From Nitrospiria bacterium (GTDB lineage Bacteria; Nitrospirota; CAKKRA01; 9FT-COMBO-42-15): DNA of 9,216 nt. Location: the NCBI GenBank assembly GCA_919902475.1, contig CAKKRA010000017.1, positions 1 through 9,216 on the forward strand, read 5' to 3'. The notes beneath the pieces were generated by a model, which was not told the origin of the DNA, ran no database searches, and saw only the letters and a list, made by a program, of their open reading frames with translations. The number at the start of each line of letters is the position of its first letter. Position 1 is the stretch's first letter. Positions 5,888 to 9,216 of this stretch are shown here, piece after piece. Position numbers and translations under genes: made by a program.

Positions 5888-6568
5888 TTGAGGTTTAAAA
5901 TTTCCAATTTTCACTTTACAATATATCTTGCGCTTGCGCTGCTTATATTTTCCTGTGCAGCGCCGAAGAGAGCTGGTTATTACAAAGAAGGCTATACTGA
6001 GCGCGGCATGGCGTCATGGTATGGCAAAGACTTTCATGGAAGAAAGACTGCAAATGGCGAGATATATGACATGTACAAGCTCACAGCAGCACACAAGACG
6101 CTTCCGCTTGGTGTTTATGCAAGGGTAACAAACTTAGAGAATGGAAAAGAGATAAAGGTAAAGGTAAATGACAGAGGCCCATTTATAAGGGGACGATTTT
6201 TAGACCTCTCGTATGGCGCTGCAAAAGAGCTCGGCATGGTAGAGGCAGGGGTTGGCAGGGTGGAGTTAGAGATAATTGGAAATGTGCCGTATCAGACAGC
6301 AAAGGGTAAGGCTTCGGCAGGGAGGGTCAGCAGCACCGGGTTGTTTACAATTCAGGTCGGCGCGTTTGTGGAAAAGGAAAATGCAGTAAGGTTAAAGTCT
6401 CTGCTTGAAAACAGGTATAAAGATGTCCACATAGTTTCGTATGACACTAATTTGCAGAAATTTTATCGTGTAAGGGTAGGGGCATTTGAAAATGAAAAGG
6501 ACGCCCTTAAAACATCTAATGAGCTTGAATCACAGGATTATACAACATTTATTACTGTAAGAGATTAA
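5888..6568 (+). CDS. rlpA: RlpA-like septal lipoprotein with SPOR domain
   Basis: The 226 aa begin with a lipoprotein signal ending in LIFSC (C23 as the lipidated residue), so the protein should be anchored in the outer membrane. The double-psi beta-barrel domain (about 37-130) has GMASWYGKDFHGRKTANGE, AAHKTLPLG (H69) and VKVNDRGPF (D95), the motifs and His/Asp pair of active RlpA-type lytic transglycosylases that act on denuded peptidoglycan at the septum. The C-terminal SPOR domain (about 151-224) has the paired VGAF strands (157-160 and 197-200) used to bind denuded glycan strands. I prefer the TTG at 5888 over the TTG at 5864 because AAAGGA lies six bases upstream and the upstream start is within a hairpin; the longer form would add eight residues. 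Confidence 0.88.
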   Translation: MRFKISNFHFTIYLALALLIFSCAAPKRAGYYKEGYTERGMASWYGKDFHGRKTANGEIYDMYKLTAAHKTLPLGVYARVTNLENGKEIKVKVNDRGPFIRGRFLDLSYGAAKELGMVEAGVGRVELEIIGNVPYQTAKGKASAGRVSSTGLFTIQVGAFVEKENAVRLKSLLENRYKDVHIVSYDTNLQKFYRVRVGAFENEKDALKTSNELESQDYTTFITVRD

Positions 6569-6580
6569 AGGGGGTGTTTG

Positions 6581-7084
6581 TTGGGCCATAAAGAGCATAA
6601 AGAAAAGGCTGTAAAGAATATAAACTGCATGGTCATAACAGTAAGCGATACAAGGACAGATGAGACTGATTCAAGCGGAAAATTAATCCAAAGTCTTTTA
6701 AAAGAGAATGGACATATAATTGCAAATTATAAGATTCTAAAAGATGTACCTGTTCTTATAAGAGATACTGTTGCAAATGCAATAGTAGATAATAATCTTC
6801 ATGCTATTATAATCAATGGCGGCACAGGCATCTCAAAAAGGGATACAACCTTTGAGGCAGTAGACAGCCTGCTTGAAAAAAGATTAGAAGGTTTTGGCGA
6901 GCTTTTCAGATACCTCTCTTTTCAAGAAATAGGTTCTGCAGCGATCATGAGCAGGGCAAGTGCGGGAGTATATAGGGGAAAGATTATAATCTCCATTCCT
7001 GGTTCAGAACCTGCTGTAAAACTTGCAATGGAAAAGTTGATACTCCCGGAACTCGGCCATATTGTCTGGGAGATAAACAGGTAA
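6581..7084 (+). CDS. moaB: Molybdenum cofactor biosynthesis protein MoaB (MoCF-binding domain)
   Basis: The 167 aa form one MoCF-binding (MogA/MoaB) domain, close to the usual ~170. Landmarks are VSDTRT (21-26), the pterin-phosphate-binding loop NGGTG (79-83), FGELFR (105-110) and IPGSEPAVKLA (139-149). Such proteins adenylylate molybdopterin before metal insertion; some MoaB proteins are inactive, and the sequence alone does not settle that here. Two adjacent TTG codons (6578 and 6581) can serve as start. I chose the second because AGGGGGTG (6569-6576) is then at better spacing. Other moa or moe genes are not in the window. Confidence 0.88.
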   Translation: MGHKEHKEKAVKNINCMVITVSDTRTDETDSSGKLIQSLLKENGHIIANYKILKDVPVLIRDTVANAIVDNNLHAIIINGGTGISKRDTTFEAVDSLLEKRLEGFGELFRYLSFQEIGSAAIMSRASAGVYRGKIIISIPGSEPAVKLAMEKLILPELGHIVWEINR

Positions 7085-7091
7085 GCTTTTT

Positions 7092-7472
7092 ATGACTGAA
7101 TTCCTCAGCTTTGTTGTTCATAAGCACTATGCAACGCATCTTCATTATGATTTAAGGCTTGAGATGGACGGTGTATTAAAGAGCTGGGCAGTGCCAAAAG
7201 AGCCGCCGGCAAAGACAGGGACAAAGAGGCTTGCAATTGCAGTTGAAGACCATAAGCTCAGTTATAAGGATTTTGAAGGGATAATACCAGAAGGAAAATA
7301 TGGCGCAGGCAAGGTAGAGATATGGGATAATGGTGAGTATATCCTTGAAACAAGAGAAAAGGAAAAGATTGTTGCAGACCTTAATGGTAAAAGGCTAAAA
7401 GGAAAATATGTCCTGATACATACAAAGGGAGACCAGTGGTTGTTCTTTAAGACTGCTGAACAAAATAAATAA
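7092..7472 (+). CDS. Stand-alone LigD-type 3'-phosphoesterase
   Basis: The 126 aa correspond to the PE (LigD_N) domain only. In multidomain LigD it trims 3'-phosphate and terminal ribonucleotides during Ku-dependent end joining. Residues matching the P. aeruginosa LigD active site are present: H12, H18, D20 and R22 in HKHYATHLHYDLRLE, and H54 and Y58 in VEDHKLSY. The motifs DGVLKSWAVPK (26-36) and FEGIIPEGKYGAGKVEIWD (61-79) are also typical. It should be an active 3'-end-healing enzyme. Ligase and polymerase domains and Ku are absent locally. Stand-alone PE proteins are known in archaea and bacteria. It starts seven bases after moaB without an obvious ribosome-binding site, so reinitiation is likely. 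Confidence 0.9.
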   Translation: MTEFLSFVVHKHYATHLHYDLRLEMDGVLKSWAVPKEPPAKTGTKRLAIAVEDHKLSYKDFEGIIPEGKYGAGKVEIWDNGEYILETREKEKIVADLNGKRLKGKYVLIHTKGDQWLFFKTAEQNK

Positions 7473-7506
7473 TTAGAAATTCTCACAGGTTTTTTGAGAG
7501 GTCTTT

Positions 7507-7884
7507 ATGGAGCAAAGGGAGCCTCAAAAACAAATACCAAAGGCTGATAAAAGAAGGTCTTTAAGGACCCACATGCTTGTCCTTAAGGTTCACGGTAAAT
7601 ACCGCAGCAAGGCCTTTTTCGGCTATGCAAGAAACATCAGCCAGGGCGGTCTGTTTATCTCATCTATTACACCAAAGCAGATAGGCGAAAAATTTCCCAT
7701 TGAATTTACCCTTCCCGGTACTGATATCATAATCAACTGCACAGCAGAGGTTATGTGGTCAAGACGATTTGACCCACAGATGCACCTTAAGGTAAATTAT
7801 GAACCCGGCATGGGCCTCAAATTCCTTGACCTGATAGAAGAAAAGAAAAAGCTGATTGATGATTGGGTGAAGAAGGGGGGATAA
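7507..7884 (+). CDS. PilZ domain protein
   Basis: The 125 aa contain a single PilZ domain (about 14-118). The c-di-GMP-binding motifs are complete: RxxxR at R16-R20 (RRSLR) and NxSxxG at N43-G48 (NISQGG). The following GLFISSITP and the late GMGLKFLDL resemble the PilZ subfamily common in myxobacteria and related groups (TIGR02266-like). It probably is a c-di-GMP receptor controlling motility, adhesion or envelope functions; the target is unknown. GAGAGG six bases or so before the ATG serves as ribosome-binding site. It is the last gene of the long + strand run and is followed by a weak terminator-like hairpin. Confidence 0.88.
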   Translation: MEQREPQKQIPKADKRRSLRTHMLVLKVHGKYRSKAFFGYARNISQGGLFISSITPKQIGEKFPIEFTLPGTDIIINCTAEVMWSRRFDPQMHLKVNYEPGMGLKFLDLIEEKKKLIDDWVKKGG

Positions 7885-7890
7885 TATATT

Positions 7891-8090
7891 CTGCCTAAGA
7901 AAAAAAGCCGCTTTTTTCTCTTTACCATATTATCGTATCAGGATTATATAAACAAACGAATCTATCAAGAGGCATTAAAAGGGATTACGTATTATCGTGA
8001 TTTGCAGGTTGAGGTTATTAAAGAGAGGGAGAAACTAATATTTCAAAACCAGACGAGCTTCTTTTTGTAGCTGAAAGAGTTGACATCTAA
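7891..8090 (+). pseudogene. Possible frameshifted coding remnant, family not recognised
   Basis: After the PilZ stop the same frame stays open to a TAG at 8068-8070. It lacks a good start or ribosome-binding site but reads like protein around YQDYINKRIYQEALKGITYY and RDLQVEVIKERE. A second frame, open from 8022, continues plausibly with NISKPDELLFVAERVDI and stops at 8088-8090, as if one gene had shifted frame near 8025-8045. Arg codons include CGC, CGA and CGT, unlike the AGA/AGG-rich genes upstream. The first part overlaps the hairpin at 7899-7923. The whole 202-base gap (7885-8086) holds nothing better. This is a weak call. Confidence 0.25.
7899..7923 (+). terminator. Weak candidate terminator after the PilZ gene
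   Basis: AAAAAAG (7901-7907) pairs with CTTTTTT (7911-7917) across a CCG loop, followed by CTCTTT. The position just after the last gene of the run and the T-rich 3' side fit an intrinsic terminator, but the stem has only one or two G-C pairs. Confidence 0.35.
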
Positions 8091-8293
8091 ATTGGTTCAA
8101 AGACATGACCTACCCGATATAATGCCACTTGCTTGCTTTTTGTCTTTTCTTCTTTTATTGGAAAATCCTTATCAATAAACTGCAATTCAGCATTATCAGG
8201 TATTTGTTTAATCGTCTCAGGATGCTCAACTAAAAACCTTATAAAATCAAAGGTCATACCAATATTTTTTTCTACCATTTCCTTCTTGGTCAT
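8087..8293 (-). CDS. Small protein, possibly DUF5647-like, second gene of a minus-strand pair
   Basis: The 68 aa open with a helical MTKKEMVEKNIGMTFDFIRF, followed by LVEHPETIKQIPDNAELQFI and a C-terminal QVALYRVGHVFEPI strand. From memory this resembles the DUF5647 family of small uncharacterised proteins; I could not check it. There is no signal peptide or membrane segment. The start is well supported: AGAAGGAGATG lies just upstream, inside the end of the partner gene, and only one base separates the partner's TAA from this ATG. It is therefore cotranslated with the 105-aa protein. An antitoxin or chaperone-like partner role is possible but unproven. Its stop region overlaps the end of the + strand remnant by three bases. 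Confidence 0.7.
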   Translation of the reverse strand: MTKKEMVEKNIGMTFDFIRFLVEHPETIKQIPDNAELQFIDKDFPIKEEKTKSKQVALYRVGHVFEPI

Positions 8294-8294
8294 C

Positions 8295-8612
8295 TTATTT
8301 CATCTCCTTCTTAAATCTATCTCTATACCACTTCCAGCGGTCTTTAATATCCTGCTCTGCATAGAGCAAGGCATTATTTAAATTGGCTATAGGTATGTGA
8401 TACTTGGTTTTTTCACCGTTGGGGTGCATGATGTCCCTGTGAAAGAAGCCATGGGCACAGTCATATCTTACAACTTCATGCCATTTTTCTTTAAATCTTG
8501 CCTCATATTGAACTACCAAATCAATAACCTTTCCTTTTTCTACCTTTAATTTTATCCTTAATCTGTCCTCACCTTCAGGGCTGATAAGTTTTGTAAATTC
8601 CTTTATACCCAC
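8295..8612 (-). CDS. Small His-rich protein, possibly DUF7718-like, first gene of a minus-strand pair
   Basis: The 105 aa appear as a compact beta then alpha fold: strands around 18-49, a central VRYDCAHGFFHRDIMHPNG motif (48-66), and a C-terminal helix rich in Trp, Lys and Arg (DRWKWYRDRFKKEMK). H54, H58, D60 and H63 in this motif look like a metal or catalytic cluster. From memory the motif recalls the uncharacterised DUF7718 family; I could not verify it. The start is a GTG at 8612-8610 with GGAG six bases upstream, and an in-frame TAA lies further upstream with no ATG between. It is the first gene of a bicistron and is preceded by a good promoter. Function is unknown. Confidence 0.72.
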   Translation of the reverse strand: MGIKEFTKLISPEGEDRLRIKLKVEKGKVIDLVVQYEARFKEKWHEVVRYDCAHGFFHRDIMHPNGEKTKYHIPIANLNNALLYAEQDIKDRWKWYRDRFKKEMK

Positions 8613-8632
8613 TCTAACTCCAACAAGACCTC

Positions 8633-8655
8633 TGCTGTAATATATAATTGCTGTA
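8633..8655. repeat. Two TGCTGTA direct repeats in the leader of the minus-strand pair
   Basis: TGCTGTA occurs at 8633-8639 and 8649-8655, a 16-base period, each followed by an A/T-rich TATAT stretch. It lies between the minus-strand transcription start and the GTG start, so it could be an operator or an RNA-level control site. Chance is not excluded. Confidence 0.3.
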
Positions 8656-8683
8656 TATCTTTATAAAGCCTTTTTATATTTTA

Positions 8684-8712
8684 ATGTTAGCAAAAAGCCT
8701 CTTTGGTGTCAA
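8684..8712 (-). promoter_or_regulatory. Sigma70-like promoter of the minus-strand small-gene pair
   Basis: On the minus strand TTGACA (8712-8707) is a perfect -35, followed after 17 bases by TAACAT (8689-8684) as -10. The transcript would start near 8677 and have a leader of roughly 65 bases before the GTG. Confidence 0.55.
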
Positions 8713-8755
8713 TAAAATAGGACTCTTTAAAATTGGCTTGACAGTGGCAATAAAA
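8706..8755. repeat. Direct and inverted repeats in the divergent promoter region
   Basis: GTGTCAATAAAA (8706-8717) and GTGGCAATAAAA (8744-8755) match at 11 of 12 bases with a 38-base period. In addition TGTCAA (8707-8712) and TTGACA (8738-8743) are perfect inverted copies 25 bases apart. They lie between and on the divergent promoters, where a regulator controlling both directions would bind. Confidence 0.4.
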
Positions 8756-8759
8756 AAGA

Positions 8760-8788
8760 TTGCAGTCTATTTACAGATTCACTATACT
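8760..8788 (+). promoter_or_regulatory. Candidate promoter for the gene at 8820
   Basis: TTGCAG at 8760-8765 (weak -35) and TATACT at 8783-8788 (good -10) are 17 bases apart. The start near 8795 gives a leader of about 25 bases. No clear Shine-Dalgarno precedes the ATG. Confidence 0.4.
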
Positions 8789-8819
8789 TATAGCAACTAA
8801 GTTTTTTTAACCTGTGTAT

Positions 8820-9216
8820 ATGGCTCAAACAATTGTAACAAAAAGGTATAAGGGAAAAGCACAAGAACCTGTTAGCTGGGAGGCTCTCCTCCGAATCTTT
8901 GATGCTTTATATGGTGAGAATGCCCGGGCACTACCAAAATACCCGTCTGTTATAGGTGCTGTGTATGGAAAGTGGATAGATGGCGACAATGTACAGCATG
9001 AGGCCGCATCCTTAGACGAAATTGAAGACGCCTACAAGAAATATAAGACGGCATCCATTGCATTCTCGGGCTCTATTAATAATGGACCCCGTAGTTCTTT
9101 TCAATATTTGCCGTCCAAAGCAGAGGCATTTATTGAGGTTCAAGCTCCTGATAAAAAAACTGCCGATCAGCTTATCGGCTCAGTGAAAAAGGAGTTTCTT
9201 TATATAGAAAGATACG
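8820..9216 (+). CDS. Unknown protein, N-terminal 132 residues (runs off the window)
   Basis: The frame from the ATG at 8820 stays open to the window end. It begins MAQTIVTKRYKGKAQEPVSW, then a helix (EALLRIFDALYG). An alternating strand/helix region follows, with VIGAVYGKWIDGD, a helix at LDEIEDAYKKY, TASIAFSGSINNG, AEAFIEVQAPD and a helix at KKTADQLIGSVKKEF. It looks like a soluble alpha/beta domain without signal or membrane segments. I do not recognise the family. Three of its five Arg codons are CGN, unlike the AGA/AGG-rich genes upstream, suggesting a different history. It is divergent from the small-gene pair with repeats between them, and the missing C-terminus may hold the informative domain. 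Confidence 0.7.
   Translation, partial: MAQTIVTKRYKGKAQEPVSWEALLRIFDALYGENARALPKYPSVIGAVYGKWIDGDNVQHEAASLDEIEDAYKKYKTASIAFSGSINNGPRSSFQYLPSKAEAFIEVQAPDKKTADQLIGSVKKEFLYIERY

Noticed and set aside
5578..5907. Minus-strand open frame of about 109 codons across the lysine-rich gene
   Set aside because: Its Phe/Leu/Ser-rich product is what the AAG/GAA codons of the + strand gene give when read backward.
7882..8070. Stop-codon readthrough extending the PilZ protein by about 61 residues
   Set aside because: The PilZ domain is complete at 125 residues, and the first part of the extension is a terminator-like A/T hairpin. The open frame is better explained as a remnant or chance.
8133..8381. Plus-strand open frame of 82 codons opposite the small-gene pair
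   Set aside because: The minus-strand pair has ribosome-binding sites, a promoter and protein-like motifs; this frame has none of these.
8738..8743. TTGACA on the + strand as the -35 of the gene at 8820
   Set aside because: No -10-like hexamer occurs 16-19 bases downstream. It fits better as one arm of the TGTCAA/TTGACA inverted pair.

Overview
The window is an AT-rich bacterial segment, almost entirely read from the + strand. RlpA and a lipoprotein signal, a TauE/SafE-type permease, PEGA and PilZ proteins and a tandem DUF507 pair point to a Gram-negative, anaerobe-like lineage such as Nitrospirota or Desulfobacterota. That placement is inference from gene content; nothing here is a phylogenetic marker. 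Arg codons in the main block are mostly AGA/AGG, and starts include TTG and GTG.

Layout. (1) 2-1850: three overlapping genes: the C-terminal end of a TauE/SafE permease, a TIGR02186-family membrane-anchored periplasmic protein, and a two-domain universal stress protein. (2) 1911-2324: a DUF202 (YidH-like) membrane protein with its own promoter, which overlaps a dyad. (3) 2395-3488: a YacP/Rae1-like NYN ribonuclease followed by a zinc-ribbon plus FHA protein. (4) 3683-7884: a long co-directional run starting at a good sigma70-like promoter: two DUF507 proteins, a secreted PEGA-repeat protein, QueE, a lysine-rich coiled-coil protein, an RlpA-SPOR lipoprotein, MoaB, a stand-alone LigD-type 3'-phosphoesterase domain and a PilZ protein. 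Spacing is tight throughout, so much of this may be one transcript mixing envelope, cofactor/tRNA modification and DNA-end-repair genes. (5) 7885-9216: the character changes. A weak hairpin and a short, apparently frameshifted coding remnant are followed by a minus-strand pair of small genes (105 and 68 aa, 1 nt apart). Across a repeat-rich divergent promoter region lies the 5' part of an unknown gene that runs off the end.

The housekeeping part is ordinary. The places most worth a second look are the divergent small-gene locus at the right end (a possible toxin-antitoxin or defence-type module, unproven), two genes whose -10 boxes lie so close to the start codon that their mRNAs should be leaderless or nearly so, and the stand-alone 3'-phosphoesterase. 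There is no tRNA, rRNA, CRISPR array or insertion sequence that I can support, and no gene-free stretch exceeds about 210 bases.
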